DNA from: Devosia sp. Root413D1
GTDB lineage: Bacteria > Pseudomonadota > Alphaproteobacteria > Rhizobiales > Devosiaceae
Reading direction: 5' to 3'
Length of the DNA stretch: 64,000 nt
Assembly (NCBI RefSeq): GCF_001425235.1
Contig: NZ_LMEA01000011.1
Location: forward strand, 927,523 to 991,522
The position numbers and the translations under genes are program-made. This document shows, piece by piece, positions 50,361 through 58,591 of this stretch (within the stretch, counting starts at the first letter, position 1; each line of letters starts with the position of its first letter). Below the pieces are notes generated by a model. It was not told the origin of the DNA. It saw only the letters and a list, made by a program, of their open reading frames with translations, and made no database searches.

Positions 50361-50843
50361 ATGGCAAGCGCATTGATTTCCGCGGGTACCTTCCCATCAG
50401 TCGTCGCCATCTGCGGAACGATGACGGTCATCGGGATCGGTTTCGCAGCAGATACGGCCGCGAAGGTTGCGGCGGCCACGTCAGTGAAGACCATCCGGAA
50501 GCCCAGTTGCATCTCCCGCTTGCCTGACATGCGCGCCGAAGATCTGAATATCGCCAGATCGGTGCCGGTGGCGTCGCGAGTCCCCAAAACGCCAGGTCCG
50601 CTGGCCGCGCTGCCGGCGCCGACCTTTACCCACATATTGTCAGTGGCATCCCTCAGAGCCCCTTCGGGCCATCGTAGCGCGGTAGGCGCGCGCTCAAGTA
50701 TCGGGCACAGTCCCGACCGCTTCCGGCCCCTTGGTCCGGGAGCCAGATCCGACGGGCATCGCTGCATACAGGATGCCTGTCGGGTCGCCACTAGCGGAAT
50801 GGGTGTCATCGGGCAAACCGCTGCGCCTAGCCTTGGCCGATGA
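50361..50843 (+). pseudogene. truncated SH3-protein paralogue
   Basis: The first 110 residues parallel the SH3 protein at 29156: signal-anchor, KP(S) block, ARSV, then PAPTFTHILSVASLRAPSG against PTFTHKVAVESLRVRSG. The SH3 core that should follow is missing; the frame goes on in unrelated sequence to 50843. The hairpin CACCTC-CCAA-GAGGTG lies just before the ATG. A shortened, probably inactive copy. Confidence 0.55.
50746..50786 (+). ncRNA. structured RNA-like element, copy 1
   Basis: Outer arm GATCCGACG pairs with TGTCGGGTC (9 pairs with two G-T); inner GCAT pairs with ATGC around ACAGG. The second copy at 53785-53826 keeps both stems with base changes on both sides. The role is unknown; it lies at the 3' end of the truncated SH3 frame. 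Confidence 0.45.
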
Positions 50844-51073
50844 CGCTCAGGTGCCGGTGGGTCCGCCGCAAACGCCACCGGCACTTCTACGTGCCTGAGG
50901 TTGGGCACACCGACTGCATTGATGCGCGCGGCTCGCTGTTCCAGCCGGCGCACCAAGTAGGGCATGAAGATAGAAGAAGATCCGCTTGCCGATCGCTCCG
51001 TGGTCAACTGGTCTAGATTCACCACACGAACTTCGTTCGCGACACTGGGGCCGGGGCCGGCCATTGCTGCTCG

Positions 51074-51265
51074 TCAATAGGTTTGCATCACCCGGTTGTA
51101 GACTTCCAGAGCCTCGGGTCCATCGAGGATTTCGAGCAGGAGGTCCAACAGTTCATCGCGGCTGATGCCGCTGCCGGCAGGCAGCGCTGCCTTCACGACG
51201 GCGACGGATTTCGCCACCACAGTCTCGGCTTTGGTATGGCGGGTGAACTGCAGCATGATCGCCAT
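51074..51265 (-). CDS. hypothetical protein, 63 aa, paralogous to 31861
   Basis: MAIMLQFTRHTKAETVVAKSVAVVKAALPAG then SGISRDELLDLLLEILDGPEALEVYNRVMQ. Shares the S-G-I-S-R-(E/D)-E... block with the 80-residue protein at 31861-32103. Its ATG is 1 bp past the stop of the gene at 51267; both share an EcfG-type promoter. The interval 50844-51073 shows only an antisense-type open frame. Confidence 0.6.
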   Translation of the reverse strand: MAIMLQFTRHTKAETVVAKSVAVVKAALPAGSGISRDELLDLLLEILDGPEALEVYNRVMQTY

Positions 51266-51266
51266 C

Positions 51267-51464
51267 TCAGTTATCCTCAATGCTGTGGAGTTCTCGCAGG
51301 CGCACCTTGAGCGGCTCGGGCAGATCGAGCTTGGCAATCAGTTCCATCGCTACTTGCTGCTGCGACGGTGGTTGAGTTTCCGATTGGGCCTTGGCCCACG
51401 CGAGGGCGCCGCCGAGCGTAAAGCGCACGCTGGGGGCTGGTGGCTTGTGAGGAAATTTCGGCAT
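51267..51464 (-). CDS. hypothetical protein, 65 aa
   Basis: MPKFPHKPPAPSVRFTLGGALAWAKAQSETQPPSQQQVAMELIAKLDLPEPLKVRLRELHSIED. N-terminal proline-rich part, then helices. First gene of a two-gene unit under an exact EcfG-type promoter. Family not recognised. Confidence 0.6.
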   Translation of the reverse strand: MPKFPHKPPAPSVRFTLGGALAWAKAQSETQPPSQQQVAMELIAKLDLPEPLKVRLRELHSIEDN

Positions 51465-51494
51465 GAACACGCCTCGCACTTAATGAGCGAAGTC

Positions 51495-51519
51495 AACCTG
51501 TCCAGGCCCCCTCGGTTCC
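51495..51519 (-). promoter_or_regulatory. EcfG-type promoter
   Basis: Minus strand GGAAC-N17-GTT, 30 bp before the ATG at 51464. Confidence 0.6.
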
Positions 51520-52012
51520 CAAACTAACGGTCGTGCCACCAGCACTTCTCCCACGGCGGCAGTAATATTCTGCTCAGCCGAAATAATCCCAACGCGTGGC
51601 TGCCCGGGACACGGCATTAGCTTCGCAGGTGATCGAACCTAACGACATCCAGCCATGAAGGGACGGATCCCGAATGGGAGGCGCAGTGGGGTCCGGCGCT
51701 CAGTCGGCCAGGGGTCAGGCGACGTCCCCCCGGCCTTTGTCTCAATCTCGGTCCGCACCGATGGCTCCACAATGCCGGCCCTTCGCTTGACCGCTCGGGG
51801 CAATCAAAGCCACCGCCCCGTTCTCTCCGGTATCGCCGATATGTCATTTGTAAATGTCCGGCCTCGATGACCCGGCTAGGATACTTGCAAGCCGGACGAG
51901 CAGGCGCCTCACCGGTACCTTTGATCTCGCTGCTTCCGGGCGTTCTGGCAAAGCGCGTCGAGCCTGCCGTTCCATCATCGGGTGGATGGTCCTCATGCGT
52001 TTACAAAGTGAC
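51520..52012. other. intergenic region with conserved leader
   Basis: No gene is convincing here. The last part (about 51927-52000) is about 80-85% alike to 56259-56334, which sits in the same place before the paralogous receiver gene. Shared blocks include CGAGCCTGCCG and CGGGTGGATGG. It could be a leader RNA or promoter. Confidence 0.55.
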
Positions 52013-52396
52013 ATGATCCCTCACTCGCCTCCTTCCACGGCGCTCGTCGTGGAGACGAACTACCTGATTGCCTCGGTGATTGAGGCCCCACTGCTCAGCG
52101 CCGGCTACCAGGTGGCGATTGCTGCCGACCCTGACGAAGCGTTCGCGCTGCTCGATACCCGCGACATCGGTCTGGCACTGATCGACTTCCGCCTGCAGCA
52201 CGGCGAGCCGGAAGGACTGGTTGCCTTGCTGCGACAACGGGGCATCCCCTTCATTTTCTGCACCGCGGCGAGTGTCGAGGAGGTATTCGAGCACTTCCCC
52301 AACACGCGGGTGATGCTGAAGCCCTTCAGCGATCAGGAACTGCTCACGGCGGTCGCCGCCCTGGTGTCCGACCGCGGCTCGTCTGTAGGCGCCTGA
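52013..52396 (+). CDS. single-domain receiver, module copy A
   Basis: A 127-residue receiver. Glu in LVVETNYLIASVIEAPLL replaces the usual acid pair; phosphoacceptor Asp in LALIDFRLQHGEPEG; switch region GIPFIFCTAAS (compare the F-A-T-G-Y of FAT GUY regulators); Lys in VMLKPFSD. About three quarters identical to the copy at 56348. The ATG at 52013 aligns with that copy's start. Followed 25 bp later by the small helical gene. Confidence 0.8.
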   Translation: MIPHSPPSTALVVETNYLIASVIEAPLLSAGYQVAIAADPDEAFALLDTRDIGLALIDFRLQHGEPEGLVALLRQRGIPFIFCTAASVEEVFEHFPNTRVMLKPFSDQELLTAVAALVSDRGSSVGA

Positions 52397-52421
52397 GCTT
52401 CAATTCGACGGAGAGATCCCC

Positions 52422-52823
52422 ATGCAAAGCTACGACACGACGCGCCAACGCAACGCCCAGATCAGCGTGCTGGAGCAGCGGCGGGCCAACGACACGCTGA
52501 GGCCGTTCATCGGCGCCCTGCAAGGCTGGAACGCCAAGGCAGCGCGCCTCCGCGCCCTGGTGGACTCGTTCTACAGCAGTGAAGAGGACCGGGCTCTGGC
52601 TCGCCTCGAAAGCGGCGCGCTGCTCGCCGAGATCCGGCGGCGCCATACCGAACTGCATGCCGCGATCAAGGGCGAGCCGCCGCACAGCCGGCTCGACGAT
52701 GCCGATGCGGCGTTTCGGCGGCTGATCGACCAGTTGCAGATCGTATCGGCTCGCGGCCCGTCCGAGCCTCCACCCACGCAAGCGGCGACATGGGGTGTCC
52801 ATCAGCAGGATGAGCAAAACTGA
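52422..52823 (+). CDS. small helical protein, module copy A
   Basis: A 133-residue member of the three-paralogue family (also at 9286 and 56761): RPFIGALQGWNAKAARLRALVDSFYSSEEDRALARLESGALLAEIRRRH and AAIKGEPPHSRLDDADAAFRRLIDQL. Unlike the others it ends ATWGVHQQDEQN. Directly downstream of receiver copy A. Start after GAGAG. Function unknown; likely a partner or effector of the receiver. Confidence 0.8.
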   Translation: MQSYDTTRQRNAQISVLEQRRANDTLRPFIGALQGWNAKAARLRALVDSFYSSEEDRALARLESGALLAEIRRRHTELHAAIKGEPPHSRLDDADAAFRRLIDQLQIVSARGPSEPPPTQAATWGVHQQDEQN

Positions 52824-52846
52824 AGCCAGTCCGCGTCGCCGACGCC

Positions 52847-52924
52847 ATGATGACGCTGCTGTTCTGGATTCTGGTGCTGGCGGCGGTCGTGACTCCGGTC
52901 GCTCTGCTGCTGGGCTGGCGCTAG
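52847..52924 (+). CDS. 25-residue membrane microprotein, copy 2
   Basis: MMTLLFWILVLAAVVTPVAL then LLGWR. Same core as the 30624-30698 frame, with conservative changes (V/L, I/V, I/V) and identical LLFWILV, TP and LLLGWR. Follows the small helical gene by 23 bp. Two adjacent ATG codons. Confidence 0.65.
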   Translation: MMTLLFWILVLAAVVTPVALLLGWR

Positions 52925-53011
52925 CGAACCGGTGATGGAACCCATCCGAAAGCTGCTGCGAACGAGTGCTGCCGCCACCCAGCGGGCACGCCGAATAAGC
53001 CTTCTCCGAGC

Positions 53012-53036
53012 GGAACTGCCAGCTTGCTTCGAAGTT
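53012..53036 (+). promoter_or_regulatory. EcfG-type promoter
   Basis: GGAAC-N17-GTT, 46 bp before the SH3-protein ATG at 53083. Confidence 0.6.
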
Positions 53037-53082
53037 AAGTCGTCGCGGCGGACAAGACCTCATTAAAGAAGGATGCGCTGTG

Positions 53083-53718
53083 ATGAAACTTCTTCCACTC
53101 TTCGGCTCGGCCCTCCTCATCGGGCTGCTATCGACCGGCGCCATAGCGGCCGAGGCCGTCAGTGGCGCCAATGTCCGTTCGGGGCCCGGAGCTTCGTTTG
53201 GCGTCGTCGACACGCTGGCGGCGGGCGAAAGCGTCACGGTGACCGAGTGCGCGGCGAATGGCTGGTGCCGGATCGACCATTCAGGCCCGGATGGCTGGGT
53301 CTCGGCCAAGCTGCTCGCCGACAACGGCAACGCCGACGACTACTACAATGCAGCCGATGGCGGTGTAGAGGTTGCCAGAAACTTCGACGATGACGACGGA
53401 TATCCGCGACTCATCGGCCGCGCGCCCGACGTCAACGTGCGGTTCGGGTTTGGCTTTGGCAACGGCCTGTTTGGCTTCCGCGACGGTTTTATGATGGGCC
53501 GCCCCGGCCGCGATCGTGGTGACGTAGTCTGCCTTGTCACTTTCTTCAGCCGCGACGACGTGGCTGCCGGCCGGGATGCCGATGTGCAGCGCGCCCAGAT
53601 CCTGTCACGCCGCGTTGCCGAGCGAAACGACGGCCCGAACGACCGCCGGGCCATCTTCGAGTACGGCTCGGAGCGCGAGACGATCCGAACCTGCCGCTAT
53701 CTCGACCGCCTGAACTAA
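53083..53718 (+). CDS. secreted SH3 protein with conserved C-terminal domain, paralogue 2
   Basis: A 211-residue paralogue of 29743-30309. Signal peptide MKLLPLFGSALLIGLLSTGAIA, SH3_3 domain (VSGANVRSGPGASFGVVDTLAAGESVTV, GPDGWVSAKLL), variable middle, then VCLVTFFSRDDVAAGRDADVQRAQIL, PNDRRAIFEYGSERETIRTCRYLDRLN. A GTG directly precedes the ATG. It sits under an exact EcfG-type promoter. Periplasmic by prediction. Confidence 0.82.
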   Translation: MKLLPLFGSALLIGLLSTGAIAAEAVSGANVRSGPGASFGVVDTLAAGESVTVTECAANGWCRIDHSGPDGWVSAKLLADNGNADDYYNAADGGVEVARNFDDDDGYPRLIGRAPDVNVRFGFGFGNGLFGFRDGFMMGRPGRDRGDVVCLVTFFSRDDVAAGRDADVQRAQILSRRVAERNDGPNDRRAIFEYGSERETIRTCRYLDRLN

Positions 53719-53784
53719 CTGCAATGGTTGGCGCCGCTAGCGGGCGCTATCCCTAAAACTCCCGGGACCCCTTCCGGGAGCCAA

Positions 53785-53826
53785 GATCCGGCGGGCATTG
53801 CTGCATGTCAGGATGCACGCCGGGTC
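53785..53826 (+). ncRNA. structured RNA-like element, copy 2
   Basis: GATCCGGCG pairs with CGCCGGGTC; inner TGCAT pairs with ATGCA around GTCAGG. Preceded by hairpin CTCCCGG/CCGGGAG. It ends 27 bp before the ATG at 53854, so it may be a cis-acting leader. Confidence 0.45.
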
Positions 53827-53853
53827 GCTCCATTCCATCAGTGAGGCACCTCC

Positions 53854-54123
53854 ATGGTCACGCAGCTTCCGCCGATCTGGGTTAAGCCGAATGGCAAGTC
53901 CGGCGTGCTGGTGGCTCTGCGGGAGGTCAACCTGTGGCGCCAGCGCGAGAGGGCCTTTCGGTCGAGACAGGCGACAGCAGCGGCTGCCTATGCCCGACGG
54001 CAGCAGAGTTGGTGGATGGCCGAAGCACGGCTATCGACGCTGCTGTCCCGCCGCCACCCACCTATGCACGCTGCCGCTTCGCCGCTACCTGTCATAAACC
54101 AGGCGGCTCATACTGGTGCGTGA
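53854..54123 (+). CDS. hypothetical protein, 89 aa
   Basis: MVTQLPPIWVKPNGKSGVLVALREVNLWRQRERAFRSRQATAAAAYARRQQSWWMAEARLSTLLSRR. A basic, helical protein rich in Arg and Trp, compatible with nucleic-acid or membrane-surface binding. Family not recognised. The RNA-like element lies in its leader. The following 246 bp have no gene. Confidence 0.5.
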   Translation: MVTQLPPIWVKPNGKSGVLVALREVNLWRQRERAFRSRQATAAAAYARRQQSWWMAEARLSTLLSRRHPPMHAAASPLPVINQAAHTGA

Positions 54124-54369
54124 GGCTCCAATCGAAGAGTTTTCGCCGCGCAGGGAACCGACGCTTGCCCACGGCATTATCTGCTTATCCGCACCACGCG
54201 GACGATGAGCCCATCCCCCTGGATTCATCATGCCACGGCGATACGCCCCTATCGTTGTGCACCAAAGGGATCTCGGCCCGCAAAGGTCGGGGTCCCTTTC
54301 ATTGGTGGGCAACCAAAGCCCTCGCCGTAAGTTCCTACCGACCGACATTGTTGTCGGCGGGCGGGCTGG

Positions 54370-55950
54370 ATGAACAATTCTCACAATTTCGATGCATCAC
54401 TCACCGACGATGGGCGCTATCGCCTGCTGGTCGAGGCGATCAGCGACTATGCGATTTACATGCTCGACCCCACCGGGATCGTGGCCAACTGGAACGCCGG
54501 GGCGCAACGCTTCAAGGGCTATCGGCCCAGCGAAATCATCGGCAGGAACTTCGAAATCTTCTACACCGACACGGATCGGGCCGTCGGCCGGCCGGAGATC
54601 AACCTGCGCCGCGCTGCGGAAGTGGGCCGCTTCGAAGATGAGGGATGGCGTGTCCGCAAGGATGGCAGCCAGTTCTGGGCGCATGTCGTCATCGACCGCA
54701 TCCTCGATCCCGACGGCAACCTTGTCGGCTTTGCCAAGATCACCCGCGACCTGACCGAACGCCACCAGGCCCAGCAGGAACTCGAACGCGCCCGCGAGGC
54801 GCTGTTCCAATCGCAGAAGATCGAGTCGATCGGCCAGCTGACCGGCGGCGTGGCGCACGATTTCAACAACCTGCTGATGGCGATCATCGGCAGCCTCGAA
54901 ATCGTCCAGCGCCGGATGAATGCCGACCCCAACATAAGCCCGTTCATCGACAACGCCCTGAAGGGGGCGCGCCGCGGCGCCGTGCTGACCCAGCGCATGC
55001 TGGCCTTCGCCCGCCGGCAGGAACTCAAGATGGGGGCGGTTAACCTCAAGACAACAGTCGAGGGCATGAGCGACCTGCTGGAGCGCTCGCTGGGGCCGGC
55101 CATCCTGATCCGCACCGAGGTTCCCGAGAACCTGCCGGCGGTACGCACCGATATCTCGCAGCTGGAGGCGGCGATCCTCAATCTGGTGGTGAACGCGCGC
55201 GATGCCATGCCCGATGGCGGCACAGTGCGCATCACCGCCCTCCACAAGGCAAGTGACCGCCCGGGAAATTACGTCGTCTTCAGCGTGGCCGACGAGGGCG
55301 AGGGGATGGATGCCGATACCCTCGCCAAGGCGACCGAACCGTTCTTTACCACCAAGGGGATCGGCAAAGGGACCGGCCTCGGGCTTTCGATGGTGCATGG
55401 CCTCGCCCAGCAATCGGGTGGTTATCTCGAACTGCAGAGCGAGCCTGGTAGCGGCACCACCGCCTCGATCTGGCTGCCGGTGACGGAGGCCGAGGCCGAC
55501 ACTGCGGTCGCCCCTCCGGCCTCTCGCCCCATGGATGGTCGGCAGGTCCTGCGCGTCCTCGCAGTAGATGACGATGCGCTGGTACTGATGAACACCATGG
55601 CAATGCTGCAGGAGCTTGGCCATGAGGTGGTGGAGGCTCATTCGGGCCGCGAGGCCCTCGAGGCGCTGGAGCGGCAAACGGTGGACCTGCTGATCACCGA
55701 CCAGGGCATGCCGAAAATGACCGGCGCGGAATTGGCCCAGAAGGTGCAGGCCGCCTGGCCGCATATCCCCATCCTTGTTGCCACCGGCTATGCCGAACTC
55801 AGCGACAGCGCGGCGCGCGACCTGCCTCGGCTTTCCAAGCCGTTCAGTCAGCAGGATCTCGCTGCGGCCATCGCCAGCACATTAGGCGCAGCCGCCCTCG
55901 CCAGGCCGGCGGTGGCAGTGACCGCCGAGCCAAGCGTTCTCGCTACCTGA
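54370..55950 (+). CDS. hybrid sensor histidine kinase (PAS-HisKA-HATPase-REC)
   Basis: A 526-residue cytosolic hybrid kinase. PAS residues 15-130 ([23 protein letters not shown]), HisKA with phosphoacceptor in [18 protein letters not shown], HATPase N box [16 protein letters not shown] and G boxes [12 protein letters not shown], then a REC domain with [10 protein letters not shown], Asp in [11 protein letters not shown] and Lys in RLSKPFS. No membrane segments. The intramolecular REC suggests a phosphorelay or self-inhibition. No EcfG site seen upstream. Confidence 0.93.
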   Translation: MNNSHNFDASLTDDGRYRLLVEAISDYAIYMLDPTGIVANWNAGAQRFKGYRPSEIIGRNFEIFYTDTDRAVGRPEINLRRAAEVGRFEDEGWRVRKDGSQFWAHVVIDRILDPDGNLVGFAKITRDLTERHQAQQELERAREALFQSQKIESIGQLTGGVAHDFNNLLMAIIGSLEIVQRRMNADPNISPFIDNALKGARRGAVLTQRMLAFARRQELKMGAVNLKTTVEGMSDLLERSLGPAILIRTEVPENLPAVRTDISQLEAAILNLVVNARDAMPDGGTVRITALHKASDRPGNYVVFSVADEGEGMDADTLAKATEPFFTTKGIGKGTGLGLSMVHGLAQQSGGYLELQSEPGSGTTASIWLPVTEAEADTAVAPPASRPMDGRQVLRVLAVDDDALVLMNTMAMLQELGHEVVEAHSGREALEALERQTVDLLITDQGMPKMTGAELAQKVQAAWPHIPILVATGYAELSDSAARDLPRLSKPFSQQDLAAAIASTLGAAALARPAVAVTAEPSVLAT

Positions 55951-55981
55951 ACCGCGCTGGTATGCGGCCGACAACATGCGC

Positions 55982-56119
55982 CTAACCCTTGGGCCGGGCC
56001 GCCGGCGGCCAGTCGGTCGGTCGAGCCTTGGCAGGCTTGCTGAGATCGCTGATGTCGGGCGAGGCTTGCCCTTCGGGTTTCGCAGCGGGTTTGGGCGAGC
56101 GCTTGGGAAGCTTTGCCAC
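55982..56119 (-). CDS. small Lys/Pro-rich protein, 45 aa
   Basis: GTG start at 56119 (GAGG 7 bp upstream): (M)AKLPKRSPKPAAKPEGQASPDISDLSKPAKARPTDWPPAARPKG. Highly basic and proline-rich; disordered. Placed 26 bp after an exact EcfG-type promoter, which supports both promoter and start. Function unknown. Confidence 0.6.
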   Translation of the reverse strand: MAKLPKRSPKPAAKPEGQASPDISDLSKPAKARPTDWPPAARPKG

Positions 56120-56144
56120 GGGTGATCCTCTGAGGTGCGAAGGT

Positions 56145-56169
56145 AACCCACCTGTGCGAGGCAAGTTCC
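56145..56169 (-). promoter_or_regulatory. EcfG-type promoter
   Basis: Minus strand GGAAC-N17-GTT, upstream of the 45-residue protein gene. Confidence 0.6.
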
Positions 56170-56258
56170 GACGACATGTCTTTTCTTAATGCGCCGGGAC
56201 GCCGATGGCCCTAGGGTCCATTGACCGGTCGAGCCGGTGCCCTCAGGGCACCACTAGT

Positions 56259-56334
56259 CTTGCTGCAACCGGGCGTCCTGGCGAAGCGCATCGAGCCTGC
56301 CGATCCACCACCGGGTGGATGGGTCCTCCTGCGT
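56259..56334 (+). promoter_or_regulatory. conserved leader before receiver copy B
   Basis: Matches about 51927-52000. Both end just before the receiver ATG. The sequence is not part of an obvious shared protein frame. Confidence 0.5.
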
Positions 56335-56347
56335 ATGGCGCGCATAC

Positions 56348-56731
56348 ATGACACACCAATTACCCGGCCTGACGGCCATGGTCGTCGAGACCAACTATCT
56401 CATCGCCTCGGTCATCGAGGCGCCGCTGCTTGGTGCGGGCTACCGGGTGACCATTGCCACCGATATCGACGAGGCGTTCGCGCTTCTGGCGGAGCAGCGG
56501 ATTCACCTGGCGGTGATCGATTTCCGCCTGCAGCACGCCGAGCCGGAGGGCCTGGTGGCAAGGCTCAGGCAAGAGGGCATCCCCTTCGTCTTCTGTACCG
56601 CCGCCAGCGTCGAGGAGGTGTGCGAGCACTTTCCCGATGCCAGGGTCATGCCCAAACCCTTCAGCGACCAGGACCTCCTCGCCGCCGTGGCGGGGCTGGT
56701 TCCCGCAACGAGCGCCTACCAGGCCGACTGA
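56348..56731 (+). CDS. single-domain receiver, module copy B
   Basis: A 127-residue receiver: MTHQLPGLTAMVVETNYLIASVIEAPLL, Asp in LAVIDFRLQHAEPEG, GIPFVFCTAASVEEV and Lys in VMPKPFSD. The aligned copy at 52013 differs mostly at surface positions. The first acid is Glu in VVETN and the second acid is absent, so metal binding may be altered. Followed 29 bp later by the small helical gene. Confidence 0.8.
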   Translation: MTHQLPGLTAMVVETNYLIASVIEAPLLGAGYRVTIATDIDEAFALLAEQRIHLAVIDFRLQHAEPEGLVARLRQEGIPFVFCTAASVEEVCEHFPDARVMPKPFSDQDLLAAVAGLVPATSAYQAD

Positions 56732-56760
56732 CTTCAAGGCCTCTCGACGGAGAACCATCC

Positions 56761-57126
56761 ATGCCGGCTACCGACACAATGCAGCACCGGAACGCCCAGA
56801 CCAGCGTGCTGGAGAGAAGGCGCGCCGATGGCACGCTCAAACCGTTTATCGGGGACCTGCAGCGCTGGAACGGCAAGGCGGCGCGGCTCCGCGGCCTCGC
56901 CGAGTCATTCTATAGCACGCAGGAAGATCGGGACCTCGCGCGGCTCGAGGCCGGCGCCCTGCTCGCCGAGATCCGTCGCCGGCACAGCGAATTCCGCGCG
57001 GCGATCAAGGGCGAGCCCGAGCATAGCCGTCTGCTCGACGTCGACGCCGCCTTTCGGAGGATGATCGACCAGCTCGAGGCAACCGCGAGAAAGGGTCCCG
57101 CAGTGGGGCAACGCTCAGCGACCTGA
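56761..57126 (+). CDS. small helical protein, module copy B
   Basis: A 121-residue family member: KPFIGDLQRWNGKAARLRGLAESFYSTQEDRDLARLEAGALLAEIRRRHSEFRAAIKGEPEHSRLLDVDAAFRRMIDQLEATAR. Ribosome site GGAG. Ends AVGQRSAT without the ATWGVHQQDEQN tail. Partner of receiver copy B by adjacency. Confidence 0.8.
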   Translation: MPATDTMQHRNAQTSVLERRRADGTLKPFIGDLQRWNGKAARLRGLAESFYSTQEDRDLARLEAGALLAEIRRRHSEFRAAIKGEPEHSRLLDVDAAFRRMIDQLEATARKGPAVGQRSAT

Positions 57127-57129
57127 GGC

Positions 57130-57154
57130 GGAACGAACCCCCGCAACCGACGTT
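57130..57154 (+). promoter_or_regulatory. EcfG-type promoter
   Basis: GGAAC-N16-CGTT, full consensus, directly after the stop of the previous gene. The -10 runs into an imperfect repeat TTGGACC/GGTTCAA. Confidence 0.65.
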
Positions 57155-57267
57155 TGGACCTGAGGTTCAACGCCAGCAAGAGCGGGAAGCCCTTACAATT
57201 GGTCGCCGCATCCGTTGGGTGCGGCGAGTGTTTTTTCGATTGCAGCATTTCCCCGAAAGGACCTGAA

Positions 57268-57414
57268 ATGAGCAAGGACAAGCCGAAGCCGAGGCCGGAA
57301 CCAATCGAGAGTGGCGCGGGCAAGCAAATGGACGACAATATCGACGATCTGGGCCGGCGCCCCGACGGCTCCAAACAGGAACAGCCCGGGCTCACCAAGC
57401 CCGCGAAGGACTGA
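57268..57414 (+). CDS. small disordered protein, 48 aa
   Basis: MSKDKPKPRPEPIESGAGKQMDDNIDDLGRRPDGSKQEQPGLTKPAKD. Strongly hydrophilic, Pro/Lys/Asp-rich, no hydrophobic core. Under an exact EcfG-type promoter with a 110-nt leader. Resembles stress hydrophilins in composition only. Confidence 0.6.
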   Translation: MSKDKPKPRPEPIESGAGKQMDDNIDDLGRRPDGSKQEQPGLTKPAKD

Positions 57415-57444
57415 ACGTCGAGGCACCGGCATCGCTGGCCTCGA

Positions 57445-58185
57445 CTAGCGCCGCAGTTTCTCGAGATGCAGGTAAGTCGGGTCGAACTGGCCCAGCTCGC
57501 GCAATTGCGGCCAGTCGAAGATCTCGACCACGCCGTCTTCCCATTCGAGCGCCCCGGTTCGCCGCAGCCGCTGCAGCGTGCGGTTGGTGTGGACGATCGA
57601 TAGCCCCAAGGCATCGCCGAACTGCGCCTGGGTCAGCGGAAACGGATAGCTCTGGGCGTTCGCAAGGCCCGCCATCTGGGCTCGTACGAACTGCTCGCAG
57701 AACAGGTGCGCCATCTGTTCGTCGGCGGTGAGCCGGCCCTTGGTCACCATCCACTGGCGGTGGATGGCGCCGTCGAGCAGCGTCAGCAGCCACAGTACCC
57801 GCGTCAGGTGCGGATAGTTCTCGGTGATGTGCATGAGCTGCTGGTGCGGAAACGTCACCACCTCGCATGGCGTGATGGCGGTGACCGAGTGGTCCATCAG
57901 CTGCAGCGGGAACGAGTGGAGGTCGACAAAATCCCCGGCGATATGAAGGCCGGTGATCTGCCGCCCGCCGTCCTCGACGGTCGAATAGCGCGCCGTCATG
58001 CCCTTGACCACCAGCGTGCTAAAGCCGGGGCGATCACCCTGCGTGACAATATCCTTGCCCGCCGCGAAGCGCCGCGACGCACCGGCGGCCGCGAGAATGG
58101 CGTTGTGCTCTTCGTCGGTCAGATCGTCCCTGACCGACACCATGGAAAAGAACGGGTTGAAGGCGTCTGGGTCTATCTGGGCCAT
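57445..58185 (-). CDS. Crp/Fnr-family transcriptional regulator
   Basis: A 246-residue regulator. N-terminal cyclic-nucleotide-like domain (AAGKDIVTQGDRPGFSTLVVKGMTARYS, DFVDLHSFPL), dimerisation helix, C-terminal winged helix LTQAQFGDALGLSIVHTNRTLQRLRRTGALEWEDG. No Fnr-type cysteine cluster. It is 1 bp downstream of a DUF6894 gene, so the two are coupled. The effector is unknown. Confidence 0.9.
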   Translation of the reverse strand: MAQIDPDAFNPFFSMVSVRDDLTDEEHNAILAAAGASRRFAAGKDIVTQGDRPGFSTLVVKGMTARYSTVEDGGRQITGLHIAGDFVDLHSFPLQLMDHSVTAITPCEVVTFPHQQLMHITENYPHLTRVLWLLTLLDGAIHRQWMVTKGRLTADEQMAHLFCEQFVRAQMAGLANAQSYPFPLTQAQFGDALGLSIVHTNRTLQRLRRTGALEWEDGVVEIFDWPQLRELGQFDPTYLHLEKLRR

Positions 58186-58186
58186 G

Positions 58187-58441
58187 CTAGTCCTGGTCTG
58201 GGGTTTGGCCGCTCGTCACTTGCAACTCGTAATCGAGCGACACGTCGAACTGCGGCCCCTCGGCGGTGCGCACGTGAATGGAGAGCTTCCGCTCGTCGCC
58301 ATTGGACGGCAGGTCATCTCGCGCCATCTCGGTCAGGGCAAGCGTCGCCTGCAGCCTGGCGGCGGCAGGATCGGGGAGGTCTATGCCGGTGTCGTCAGGC
58401 GAAAGGTCGTCCCCGTCGCGTACGTCGAAGAAGTAGATCAT
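58187..58441 (-). CDS. DUF6894-family protein, paralogue 3
   Basis: An 84-residue protein: MIYFFDVRDGDDLSPDDTGIDLPDPAAARLQATLALTEMARDDLP. The opening Y-F-F-D-V and D-x-x-G-I-x-L loop align with the copies at 24803 and 49664. It is directly upstream of the Crp/Fnr gene. Confidence 0.75.
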   Translation of the reverse strand: MIYFFDVRDGDDLSPDDTGIDLPDPAAARLQATLALTEMARDDLPSNGDERKLSIHVRTAEGPQFDVSLDYELQVTSGQTPDQD

Positions 58442-58591
58442 GCCAAACTCGCGTGAAGCCCACCTGGCTGGTGTGCGAGACAAACGGGGTCGGCTGGCAT
58501 GCGTTCCGTCGCCCACGCTGCAATAGATTCAATGGACGATGGATCAGGTGGGGCCCCGGGCACGTTGAGCTTGTCACAGCGAGGCGTGCCA

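Noticed and set aside
50309-51064. A 251-codon minus-strand frame starting MAGPGPSVANEV
   Set aside because: Half of it is antisense to the truncated SH3 copy; no ribosome site or domain. The first 80 codons cannot be excluded.
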